Positions 21,913 through 32,822 of a stretch of 64,000 bases of DNA are shown in pieces; positions within the stretch are counted from its first letter, which is position 1; each line of letters opens with the position of its first letter. This stretch comes from Gadus chalcogrammus (taxonomy: Eukaryota > Chordata > Actinopteri > Gadiformes > Gadidae): positions 19,569,378-19,633,377 of the forward strand of contig NC_079413.1 in assembly GCF_026213295.1 (NCBI RefSeq), in the 5' to 3' direction. Under the pieces are notes generated by a model. It made no database searches and was not told where the DNA came from. It was given only the letters and a program-made list of their open reading frames with translations. The position numbers and the translations under genes were made by a program.

Positions 21913-23288
21913 CGAATCATTAGGTCAGCTGGGGGAGGGCCTTGGAAGAACACGAGGGTGGGGGCCTGCACGTGAGTGAGACCGGGTTGGGGGTTGCCGG
22001 GGTAACCGGGGTTTGTTTTGGGTGGGATTTCTGCCGTTGGTTACGGGTTTCAGTGACCTGGTTTTGGTCCATTAAAAGTTCCTTCAATTACTAATGACTC
22101 GACATCGTTATGTCACCGGCGAGGTCATTACAATATGTTCAATAAAACGTAATCACGGACAAAAAACGTTTTTTAGACAAATGTAATTGAGAATGCCGAA
22201 TAGTTCTCTGGGAACGTAATTTTGATGAGAAAGGGTTCCCCGCACATGTAGAGGGCCTCGTTCGCTCGTTTTGGATAAATTCCAATGGGTCGTAATCTTT
22301 GGCGGAACAAACCAACGTGGTCGTATTTTCCGAGAGGACAGGCTGATACTGGACATTGATTGGTTTGTAGGTGGGCGTGAGTCTGACGTCACCGTTCACC
22401 GGTATAGCCTTCATGAATGAATGAAGAAACGTGTGAACATAATTTCCTGCAGCTCAGTTCAGGCAGCCGCCCAGACAACGCACACTTCCCGCTTTGACCG
22501 CAGCTATAGCCCTAGATATAGAAATCAACAAAGCAAAGCGCTCCTACAGTTACCCCGTCAGCAGCTAATTTCTCCTCTTGTGACATGTTGATATAACGTT
22601 GGACTATTAACATTACAATCAAACGTACGCTTCCCCGAGAGGTAGACCTATGCCTATATGCTGACAATAATGTGTTATCGAAATTGAACGTTGCCTATTA
22701 AGGATACGTTTCAATTAAATGTAGCCTGTAATCCAAGAGGTAGCTTAAATAAATAACAACAAAAATGTTGAGAACGAACCTATTTGCAATATGTTCAATA
22801 AGACGTAATCAGGGACAAAATAACGTTAAATGAAACGTTTCCCGAAAGGGAAATATGCCTTAATGACAATAATGTGCTATACGTTGACATTTAACATATT
22901 TGGAATACGTTTCAACCAAACATAATCCTAGAGGTAAATGAATGGCAAAAAATAGGTTGACAACGAACGTATTTGCGATATGTTCAATAACACGTATCCA
23001 CAGCCAAGATACGTTTTCCAGACAAAATACGTTAAATGAAACGTTCCCTGAAAGGAAGATATGCCTTAATGACAATAATGTGCTATACGTTGACATTTAA
23101 CCTATCTGGGATACGTTTCAACCAAACATAATCCTAGAGGTTAATGAATGGCAAAAAATAGGCTGAGGACGAACGTATTTGCAATACGTTCAACAAAACG
23201 TAATCGCGGACAAAATACGTTTTATGACAAACGTAATTGAGAATGCCGAATAGTTCTCTGGGAACGTAATTTTGACGAGACAGGGTTG
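21913..23288 (-). repeat. Right arm of the foldback
   Basis: This is the reverse complement of 16865-18234. Open frames of 91, 79 and 78 codons occur in both arms as mirror images and are not genes. Small differences between the arms (for example CATAGAACT on the left against CAGAGAACT on the right near the tips) show that they are not freshly copied. Confidence 0.93.
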
Positions 23289-25403
23289 CTCCACCATGTC
23301 AGAGGGTCCTCCTCAGGATCTAGTGTCTCAGTGTGGAAATAAGACTGGATCTCTGAAGCAATGGCTTGGTCCTGTTGTGGAGGAGGCCCTGCAACCTTAT
23401 CTGCAGTGACCTTGAAGAAGCTGGCCAGGTCCTTCTTCCTCTTCTTACCTGCACCAGCATCCTCTGCATCAGCAGGCAAAGCAGCCGTTTCATGCGGGGC
23501 TTTCTCCTTAGAGGCAAACAAAAAAAAGGGAATCATATTTAACAATTGTGTGTTAATATTACAATATTTGTAAACACATAAATGACTTTGTCTGATATTA
23601 TTATAATAATTATTGTTATTATTATTATTACCATGGCATTCATCACATCCCTCATCTCCACTTTCAGTCTATCAACAATGGATCCACGGACGTCTTCGTC
23701 AACGTACTTTAGCTTGAATCTTGGGTCCAGGGCAGAGGCCACATCATGTAGCTCTTGGGTTGTTCGGTCACTGTATTTGTCATTAAGATATGTCAGTATG
23801 TTGTGTTTGATTGTTTTTGCAAGTGGTGTGTCATCCTCCTGGTCTTTTAAGATCGAATTGTTGAAGAGGTGAAGGGTTGGTTTCACAAAAGACACACTAA
23901 CATATCTCTCTCCTGAAAGTGCATCCGTGAACACAACCAGAGGGCTTAGCGACTTATTAACAGCTTCTAGAACATCCACGTCCTGCCAAGAGAGTGTGAG
24001 ATGTCTGAGTTTCCTGTCATTGGAAAGGACCTGAGCAATGGCCTTCTGCTGCTCAAGGACCCTCTCAATCATGGCCTGCCTGGACCCCCATCGGGTTGGA
24101 CATTCTGTCTTCAGGGAGTGTTCAGGCAGATTCAACTGCTTCTGCACCAGTTGAAGCTCCCTCTTTTTTTTCCAGCTGTAGGAGAAACTGCTGACCAGTT
24201 TCTTGCAGACCCCCATTGCACGGCTGATCCTTGGATCCTTCATTGCGTTCTCTAAAATAACAAAAATAAAATAAAAACATATTTAGTATCACATTAGCTA
24301 AGAGCACTTTAAAAATCACAATAAATAGTCCTACAATCTCCCATATTTTAAGAGGTACAAATTTATTTGATTAAGTTTGAAATCAAAATGTGTGTCCTTT
24401 ACTTACTAGATCACACAATCACAATCATGAGGCAACACAAGCGTGAACTAATCAAATTGCCTTTCAAGCAAAAACGACAGCACAGCACTAGCCAATCAGA
24501 TCACGTTTATGGACACTCCTTAAGAGCGCTAAGCTAAAAATAACGTTTTACTTTTTATGCTTATATTTTTATAAAGTTACTGAGAAATAGCCACTGTACA
24601 TTGTAAAAACACCTATTATTGTAACACTCATGGCATTTTTCGCATAAAAACAATCAAATTGCCTTTCATGCAAAATAAGACAGCATAGACAGATCACGTT
24701 TATGTTCACGTCTCAAGAGCGGGAACCGAAAAAAAAGATGGTAGATTAAGAGCGCAAAGCTAAAAACAAACTCATGGCATTTTTCCCATATTAAAACATA
24801 TTTGCTAGTACTCACCTATGGCCAGGTGGAGTCTGTGCCCGAAACATTGGAGCCTCAACCATCCGTTGACCTCAACCGCAAGCTTTATGTTAGCGGCATT
24901 GTCCGTGGTGATGCAGACAAGCTTTCCCTCTGGTAATCCCCATTCCGCCAGAGACTCCCTCAGTCCAAGGGCGATGTTCAGTCCAGTGTGGTCTTCGGGC
25001 ATGAACGCAGTTTGGAGACATCTTACGTTCAGACAGAATTCTGAGTCGATGAAGTGCAGGGTCAGGCTGATGTATGGCTCCATAGTACGGCTAGACCAGA
25101 GATCGGTCGTCGCTGCGAAGTTGTCCGCTTTGGACACGACACTACATTTGAAACTTCTTCTCTACATTTTAAATACATATTTGGCAGAACCACTCTGCTA
25201 AAATGGTGCCGAGATGGCAAAGCATACCGTGGGTCAAGGGCGTGGATTAGCTTCTTGAAAGCGTCTCCTTCAACTGTACTGATGGGTTGCATATCTTTAG
25301 CTAAAAAGTGTCCAATTGCGTCCGTTATCTTCTTGTGCTTTTCTGAATTTGGCGGATACGGAGTCGAATTAAACAGTGTAGATGGAATGGATTTCTGACT
25401 AGT

Positions 25404-27601
25404 ATGTCAGAAATCCACTCCTCATCTGCGCCAGCTCAAAGCCACTGGTCGTCGACTGGAGCGACTCTACAAAAAGACTCAACTCACTGTACACCGCCAA
25501 ATGTATTCGGACCATCTCCATCACTACAAGAATGCCCTCACTACTGCCAAAACTTCATACTACTCCAACCTCATCAACACTGGTACAGGCAACAGCAGAG
25601 TCCTCTTCTCAACAGTCAGCCACTTACTTCAGCCTCCTAAATCTCTCCCTCCAGACATTTCCACCACCCAATGCACTGCGTTCCTTGACTTCTTCAGCTC
25701 TAAAATCAACACCATTCACCAACAACTGGCCTCATCTCGCACCCCCTCTGATGACCCACCCTGGATGATCACCTCTGGCCAACCTCTCATCAGCTCCCTC
25801 TCTGACTTCACCCTAATAACAGAACAGACCGTTTCAGAACTCATCCGCAAAGCCAAAACCACCACCTGTCAGCTCGATCCTCTTCCCACCTCCCTTGTCA
25901 AAGCATGTCTTCCGTCCATCTCCCCCATGATCACCAACATAATTAACTCCTCCCTCACTACTGGTACTGTACCCCCCACTCTGAAGCTGGCTGCCATCAC
26001 TCCCATCCTGAAAAAACCTGGTGCTGACCCAACTGACCTTAACCATTACCGGCCCATCTCCAATCTCCCTTTCATCTCCAAAACACTTGAAAGGGTGGTT
26101 GCCGCACAACTACAGTCCCACCTCGACACTAACAATCTCCACGAACCGTTCCAATCTGGCTTCCGTCCAAAACACAGCACTGAAACAGCCCTAGTCAAAA
26201 TCACCAACGACCTCCTCCTTGCAGCCGACTCTGGATTACTCACCATTCTCATCCTCCTCGATCTCAGCGCAGCATTCGACACCATCTCCCACCCTCTGCT
26301 CCTGGACCGCCTAGCTGGTATTGGGATCACTGGTGCTGCGCTCTCCTGGTTTACATCCTACCTCACCGGCCGTCAACAATTTGTTCAACTAAGCAACCAC
26401 AAGTCTGGGTGTTCAGGTGTCTCACTGGGTGTCCCCCAGGGGTCAGTCTTGGGTCCACTCCTCTTCACCACTTACCTCCTCCCGCTGGGCACACTCCTCC
26501 GTCACCATGGGGTCCATTTTCACTGCTACGCTGACGACACACAGGTCTACATCTCCACCAAACCCACCGCTGCCATCCCCCCCACTTCCCTCATCACGTG
26601 CCTGGAAGAGATCCGGAGCTGGTTGAGCAGGAACTTCCTGAAACTCAATGGAAACAAGACCGAGGCCCTGCTCATCGGATCCAAATCCACCCTCACTAAA
26701 TCACAACACACAGCTCCACACCAGCTCCACTCATAATTATCGATGGATTCCCAGTACCCTTCTCCTCCAAAGTCAAGAGCCTCGGCGTCATCCTGGACAA
26801 CACCCTCTCATTCGCACCCCATATTCACAACATCACCCGGACTGCATTCTTCCACCTCCGCAACATCGCCAGACTCCGCCCATCACTGACCCAATCCAGC
26901 ACTGAAATCCTAGTTCACTCATTTGTCACATCACGCATAGACTACTGCAACGCCCTCCTCACCGGACTCCCCACCAAACTCATCAACAGACTGCAGATCA
27001 TTCAGAACTCAGCCGCCCGGATCATCACCCGCACCAAATCATCTGACCACATCACCCCTGTCCTCATTCAACTTCACTGGCTCCCAGTACACTACCGCAT
27101 CCAATACAAAACCCTATTCCTCACCTACAAAGCTCTCCACAACCTAGCCCCCAGTTATCTCTGCGACCTCCTCCAAGAATACACTCCCTCCCGCTCCCTC
27201 CGCTCAACCTCTGCTGGACTACTATGTATCCCCACATCACGACTCACTTCAATGGGTGCCCGGTCATTCAGCTGTTCAGCACCCAGGCTCTGGAACTCCC
27301 TCCCCCCACACATAAAACAGTCAGACACCATTACAACCTTCAAGTCACAACTCAAAACTCACCTGTTCAAACTCGCACACAACGTCTAACTGATCACTGT
27401 TTTGATTGTTTTTTTGTTTTCTTTGTCTTGTTTTTGTTTTATTTATTTCTTATTGCTTATGTTTATTTATTTATTTATTTATTTTTTCCACAATGTCTTG
27501 TTTTTTTTTTTTTTTTTTTAAAATGTATGATGACTATATGCTCTGTAAGGTGACCTTGGGTGTTTTGAAAGGCGCCTCTAAATTAAATGTATTATTATTA
27601 T
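25404..27601 (+). mobile_element. L2-type LINE (5' truncated)
   Basis: This is the 3' two thirds of a non-LTR retrotransposon. It starts within the pre-RT region. The RT reads PISNLPFISKTLERVV, DLSAAFDTISH, GVPQGSVLGPLLF and YADDTQVY, so the catalytic box is intact, to TAA at 26734. A one-base frame change near 26715 separates this from the thumb and C-terminal part (SLGVILDN, HWLPVHYRI, YKALHNLAPSYL). The 3' end carries AAGGCGCCTCTAAATTAAAT followed by (ATT)n, typical of the L2/CR1 group. It is inserted in the ZBED1-like hAT gene on the opposite strand. Confidence 0.88.
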
Positions 27602-27970
27602 GTGTTGATGTCGTGGTCTTATCTTTTTGTTTTCTAATTAATTCATCGTGAATAACTATGTGTTTCAGTCTCAAATGGTTCAACAAATTAGTGGTGTTGC
27701 CATGCGGTGCAGCTATCACCTTATAACATATCCTGCACATTATGTGGTGCTGCTCCTCGTCAGTGACTTCAAATCCGAAGTGCTCCCACACCATAGAAGT
27801 AGTTTTTCCCCTTTTCACGATCAAACGATGCTGTCCTTCCTCTGCCTTTTTTTTTTCGAATAGAGCTGTTTTTTCTGTTTTTGCTAATGATTCAATGCTG
27901 CTTGTTTTGAAGAATGCTGCTTGTTAGGTAGGCTAAAATCTTCAACTGACAAGTGGCATGATGAGAGGTA

Positions 27971-28370
27971 TATGCCGTTGGCAGGAGGTGGGACATGCCA
28001 GTGAGCCGCCAATCAGCAGCGTAGACCGATGACAGCCAAATGCACTGACGAATGACTCGACTCTAGGACAGGCTTGTTACCGCCGCCATGTAGACAACGG
28101 TCCCAGCATTTCTCCATAGCAAAGTTAAAAGTCACAAAGCCATAACAAACACACGGCTAATAAAAATCATATTGTTGTTAAACAGAAATACATATACAAG
28201 ATGTACATGGCAGTTCTGCCTTAAAGAACTCTTAGTTCTTTAAGGCTTTAAAATAACTAAAACTGAAACTTTAATATTCCACACGGTAGGTCTACTCCAA
28301 CATGTCTGTCAACAGTCGATGCTGCTGATTGGCGGTTCACTGGCATGTCCCGCCTCCTGCCAACGGCATA
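27971..28370. repeat. 50-bp inverted repeat, about 400-bp span
   Basis: 27971-28020 and 28321-28370 are reverse complements with two mismatches (core GCTGCTGATTGGCGG). The 300-bp centre is AT-rich and has no open frame. It lies just upstream of the minus-strand BED exon and may be a MITE or the subterminal region of the hAT element. No clear target duplication was found. Confidence 0.75.
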
Positions 28371-29006
28371 CTTCCTGAGGCAGCACGCCTGTTAGATTGT
28401 ACTCCCTCTCGCCGCGTTGAATGCTTTCGCATGCGCGTCTCTTTCATAAACTTTCATAAACTCTCTAGGCCTACTGTAAAACGGAAAATGTCAAATAATC
28501 GTTTCAACTCGATTATACGAGTTTGGAGATCGTTTGACCCCAAAATCGATATCGCGATCGACGCCCGGAGTTCAGAAAATTTAACTTTCAACGCTCCAAC
28601 ACGTGACGCTTAGCCACGAGAGCCAATCAGCGTGGAGCTTGACCCGACGTCACTGGCAGAGAGTAGTGACCCTTGCACAGAAGCATACGGCCGACATCTT
28701 TCTTTATTCTGGGTGGAAATAGTAACATAGTTACGCCATTAAATGCGTTTATGGAAACATTTTTAGCGAGAAATGTGCATTTTACTTTCATAATGTTCGC
28801 TCGGTGAATGTGAAGGATGTTTGGTTTGATAGTTATGACGAAGAGTGAACGCTCCGTTCACTTGCATGGACAGAGTCTCTGGTTGCTAAGCAACCTCAAC
28901 GTCTTGGCGGACTATTTCTCTGCTGATCAACACTACGAATGCTGGAAACACACCAGACACACCATGTGAAGTTATTTAACCCGATTATCGTTTATTTATG
29001 AGTCCT
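28371..29006. other. Repeat-like sequence, no gene
   Basis: It contains AATCGATATCGCGATCGACG-type palindromic sequence near 28543. Near 28783-28850 it has an 80-bp block (GTGAATGTGAAGGATGTTTGG) that matches, inverted and diverged, the foldback left loop at about 19240-19310. No coding evidence. Confidence 0.45.
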
Positions 29007-29640
29007 TAGCCAAAGTGAAGGAGTTCAAGTACCTCGGGGTCTTGTTTGCGAGTGAGGAGACTATGGAGCGTGAGATTGGCCGGAGAATCGGAGCAGCGGG
29101 GGCGGTATTGCGTTCGCTTTACCGCACCGTTGTTACGAAAAGAGAGCTGAGCCGCAAAGCAAAGCTCTCGATCTACCGGTCGATCTTCGCTCCTATCCTC
29201 ACCTATGGTCATGAGGGTTGGGTGATGGCCGAAAGGACGAGATCGCGGGTACAAGCAGCCGAGATGAGTTTTCTCAGAAGGGTGGCTGGCGTCTCGGGAT
29301 AGGGTGAGAAGCTCAGTCATCCGTGAGGAACTCGGATTAGAGCCGCTGCTCCTTTACTTAGAAAGGAGTCAGCTGAGGTGGTTCGGGCATCTGGCAAGGA
29401 TGCCCACTGGGCGCCTCCATTAGGAGGTGTTTCAGGCACGTCCAGTGGGGAGGAGACCTCGGGGAAGATCCAGGACTAGGTGGAGAGATTATATCTCAAC
29501 ACTGGCCTGGGAACGCCTCGGGATCCCCCCGTCAGAGCTGGTCAATGTGGCCCGGGAAAGGGAAGTCTGGGGCCCCCTGCTTGAGCTGCTCCCCCCGCGA
29601 CCCGACCCCGGATAAACGGATGACGATGAGATGAGATCGT
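29007..29640 (+). mobile_element. RTE-like LINE, 3' fragment
   Basis: The segment encodes the end of a LINE polyprotein: VKEFKYLGVLFASEE, RELSRKAKLSIYRS, FAPILTYGHEGWVM, SFLRRVAGVS. Then, after a frame change near 29300, it reads GRRPRGRSRTRWRDYIS and PPRPDPG-stop at about 29613. The 3' tail GGATAAACGGATGACGATGAGATGAG is the short microsatellite-like end common in fish RTE-type LINEs. Only the C-terminal 200 codons are present, so the copy is heavily 5' truncated. Flanking ATCGTTTATTTA and ATCGTTATTTA may be an imperfect target duplication. Confidence 0.8.
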
Positions 29641-30465
29641 TATTTATATCCGAGATTATTTCATCTAACCCGATCTAAACTCTATCATGCACCCAAACAC
29701 GGCGGCGTTTGGGTTTCCTACCTCGGACTCTAGCGCAGCCACAGGCGCGTTGGGCGCGTTGAACCATTTTTGTGACACACAATGATCAAGCGTCAGGTTA
29801 GGCGCGCGTTATCCAACGCGAGTAACGCGGTTGGTGTGGCCGTACCATTAGTCGATTGATCCATGATGAATGCAACAATTGCCTCGCAACTGGCTGTTTA
29901 TATCTAGCCGGTGCCATGTTTGGGAGTGTGTCTGTGCTGTAAAGCATTTTCGAAACTACAATCTGACTACATTTTCGAGGATACTTCCGCTGCGTCACAT
30001 CCTGATTGTGTCGGTCCGAACAGAGCAAGTTGCATATGCGCTTTTTCACTGGAGAGGCGACATGGGTAAATGACACACCCACCAATCGACCCAGAAATGG
30101 ATGCAGAACCATCAGCATAACTCTCAACCTGCATACTTAATGTAATTTTGGCGAAAAAAGTTGCATAGTGGGTCTTTAAAAGACAACACAAAACAACCCA
30201 GAACAAGCGGCTATAAACAACCACAGCCGCATCTGTTCAGGTGTGCCCTGCTGTCCCTGGTACTGGTTCTCAGCGTTAACTACTTCCTTTGATTGACCAA
30301 TGCAACTTATTCCAGCCAATCAATCAAGGCTAAATTGGAAATATAATAACACAACAAATAATAAAGGACTGCTCAGGGAACAGTAATGCCGCACCGGGAG
30401 GTGTGTATTTTACTCACCCTATTTGCATAGGAAGGCCATTCTCCTCTTTCATGGTGGCGAAGTGG
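29641..30465. other. Repeat-derived sequence, no gene
   Basis: Near 29740-29850, TTGGGCGCGTTGAACC and GGTTAGGCGCGCGTTATCC are MITE-like GC motifs. No supported coding frame. An 85-codon minus frame (29967-30224) begins hydrophobic but has no domain. Confidence 0.4.
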
Positions 30466-30777
30466 TCAATAAGTAACCCAGGGAAGGTTCAGGGAGCAGG
30501 AATCTTTGTCAAAATGAAGACATGGCCAGCAAAATAGTAGCTTAAGTTTAGCGCTACCAGCTAGCCACTCGGTGCAGACATAGCTCTCCTCATTGAAAGT
30601 GCGATAATCACTCTTCTTTCTCTCCACACGCAGCTGAATCTTAGGCATTGGCCTGCCGCCAGATTTATTCTTTAGTTGCTGCATGTGGCAGTATGGTTCA
30701 ATTTTACTAAATATTCTAAATCTCGACCCTCCATAACTCCACTTGCTTATACGATAATATGATAAAAAAAATTGCAA
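30466..30777 (-). pseudogene. hAT (ZMYM1-like) TTF-type zinc-finger exon fragment
   Basis: The minus strand reads KKSDYRTFNEESYVCTEWLAGS, in shorter family terms the TTF-type region of ZMYM1-like hAT proteins, followed by KLKLLFCWPCLHF. In the family this finger (W..G...K..LFCWPC..F) precedes the DUF4371 transposase region. Here the frame stops at TAA right after LPWVTY and nothing downstream continues it. It is an N-terminal remnant. Confidence 0.65.
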
Positions 30778-30875
30778 ACGTGCTAATCTCCCCCTATTTG
30801 TTTACGTTGACGTTGATGCTTTCATTTGATTGGTGTGAAGGCTTCCCTTGGCACACTGCTGACTAATCACAGGAG

Positions 30876-32822
30876 GATCAGTGTCATGACGGTTGCCTCA
30901 CCTGATTGGTTAATCCTTTTTTCTCACCAAGGGATGCCATCCCATGGGACATACAGTGTGCAATGTCGTGTTTTACCTCGTATTCAGTATTTAACATTAG
31001 GGGCGCATTTTGAAATGCTCAATGAGCCGAGAACATGTGTAAGAAATGACAGCAACACGGCACCAAAGAATAACCGGAAATGTTAACATAAATGTTTTTA
31101 TTGGATGTCTAAAAAACAGGGAAGCCTGGCTTCCCTTGGCCTCCGGGAGAAAACGCAACAATTATAATTTCTATAATTGTAGGTTGTAGGCTGGTGATCA
31201 TGTATTAGCCCTACAATCAGGGACGTGCACAGGAATTTTGAGGGGCAGTTGCTCTGACCTGAAAAAAGGGCACCCCCCCCCCAAAAAAAAAAAAACTGAC
31301 AGGCTATATGAAGGACTGAGAATAAAAGGGTCTTTATTAATATATTAATACAAATAAGCAAAACACTGAAATAACTACTACTAACGATAATGCAGAAAAA
31401 CATGACTTGAAGAAGAAGAACATAACATGAACACAAACATAATTAAAAAACATCCTATCACGTCACTGATAAGTTTCTCCAAATTGACATATTAAAAATG
31501 CAAAGCTTCAAAAGAGAAGCCTTCAGAACCTCAATTCTTTGTCGATTGGTATGTCCTTCTCTATGGACAGCAGGAGGAGGTCAGACAGCCGCTCTTGACC
31601 ACACTGATTTCGGATTTCGGACAGGGTAGTGATGTGCTCCTCTTTGCTGCCTCCTTTAGTTGTCTCTCTCTCTCCTGAATCCTCCTCTTTTCACTGGGCA
31701 TTTCGGCTTCACTTAACAATAACAAACAATACCCAAAATAGTGATAAGATTTAGGCATGAACCATTTTGAATGAAAGAATTCATGTGATGCATTACTTCC
31801 ATCTTTTATTCTTCTTGTTAAAACGAAATGTTAGAAACTAACTATCAGCAGACATGTAGCTTAGTTTGCCTACCAAAAAATGTGTAGACTATAACGGGCT
31901 GCTTGTCTGCAAGCTAGCTAGCTGTCTGATTATTGAGGCAAAACGTTACGTGGCAAACTGAGCCTGGATTTATGAAGATTGTAATTCATTTCATAAAACG
32001 TGATGATGATTGTTTGTTTGTTATACATCTCAAATTCACCTTTTCCGACAACATCAAGGCATCACAGGTGCCGGTGTTCCGGTCGCGTTCAGCGCTGCAG
32101 CTACGTAAAGCAGCTTTCACACGCCGCGCGGCAACTCGCCGCCTCCATTCATTTCAATGAGGGAAGGGCGGCAGAGGGGAGGCGGCAAAAGCGGCTATTG
32201 CCGCGCGGCAGAGTTTGCCCTCTCCCTACTGACTTTCACTCTCAGTGCCCGAACGGAATTGAATGAGGCAACGCTTACTTTATGAAATGTTTCGAGTGGC
32301 GATTTTTTTTATCTAGCCCTACATGAAATTCTGCATCCATTAAATGATTAAAAAAAAAAAAAAAAAAAAAAATTGTTTTCCTCGGAAGGGCAACCTGAGT
32401 CGAGGAGGGCATATGGGCAGTTGCCCAAGCAACCTGAGCAACCCCCCTGTGCACGTCCCTGCCTACAATGTAGGGCTAATACATGATCACCAAGTACAAG
32501 CTACAATTATAGAAAGTATGTCAAAAGTAGGCCTAGATGATTCATTTGAAGGATGTGGTGTTTGAATATGTTATTTTGTCCTTGACCCTGATTCAATGAG
32601 CATCTGTTATCAGGCCGTAAACCAACAGACCTAGCCAACAATAGGCCATTGGACATAAGCATCTGTCTTTGGCTAGTGACTTAAATCGCCCAAAAAAATA
32701 ATAAATTGCATAACTGAATATTGTGTCGTTCTCAGCATGGAAAATCAATACAGAGCCGAAAGGAAAAAGCTAACCGGCCATGTTTCAAACTTTTGAGCAC
32801 TAAAGTATACCCAGCTTTGGCC
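30876..32822 (+). repeat. Dispersed repeat, copy 1 (split by a hAT MITE)
   Basis: Two segments, about 30876-31217 and 32462-32822 or beyond, match 63297-64000 end to end. They begin CAGTGTCATGACGGTTGCC and pass through AGGGATGCCATCCCATGGGA. The right edge is not defined because copy 2 runs off the window. The intervening 31218-32461 is an insertion with its own target duplication. The repeat has no coding content and may be the 3' region of a larger element. Confidence 0.9.
31218..32461 (-). mobile_element. hAT deletion derivative (ZMYM1-like) inside the repeat
   Basis: Termini CAGGGACGTGCACAGG and CCTGTGCACGTCCCTG are inverted repeats, flanked by a perfect 8-bp duplication CCTACAAT (31210-31217, 32462-32469). 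At 31523-31645 (-) the fragment QCGQERLSDLLLLSIEKDI, then a stop, is the C-terminal hAT dimerisation end of ZMYM1-like transposases. The rest is non-coding, with an A-rich tract near 31281, an A24 tract near 32350, and GC-rich inverted motifs (gccgcgcggcaactcgcc) near 32130-32210. Confidence 0.88.

Larger units (their letters stand above)
16865..23288. mobile_element. 6.4-kb foldback element with nested palindromes
   Basis: This element has very long inverted arms. The left arm, 16865-18234, and the right arm, 21913-23288, are reverse complements with few differences. Termini read CAACCCTGTCTCGTC on the left and its exact complement on the right. The flanks carry a 7-bp duplication CTCCACC (16858-16864 and 23289-23295). 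That target lies inside a hAT transposase exon, which reads straight through if the element is ignored. Between the arms lie two unique loops and an inner palindrome. No transposase or other protein was found, so it looks non-autonomous. A 7-bp duplication does not fit hAT (8) or Harbinger (3), so I leave the superfamily open (P-like, Dada-like or MULE-like). Confidence 0.93.
16677..27832 (-). pseudogene. ZBED1-like hAT transposase gene, split by two insertions
   Basis: On the minus strand, in order: BED zinc-finger exon about 27604-27832 (WEHFGFEV, CRICYKVI, LLNHLRLKH); exon 24816-25398 (ITDAIGHFLAKDMQPIST, LDPRYALPSR, ATTDLWSSRTMEPYISLT, CITTDNAANI, CFGHRLHLAIG), with a frame change near 25130; exon 23632-24251 (ECPTRWGSRQAMIERVLEQ, DVASALDPRFK); exon 23289-23506 (basic KKRKKDLASFF ending LTWW); and the final part 16677-16864 (YPRLSHLARKYLCIPATSS, SERVFSTSGNIV, dimerisation helix, stop at 16677). 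The L2 LINE sits between the first two blocks. The 6.4-kb foldback splits the last exon just after LTWW. No in-frame ATG precedes the BED exon; an A10 run there may mark a lost frame. Confidence 0.85.
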
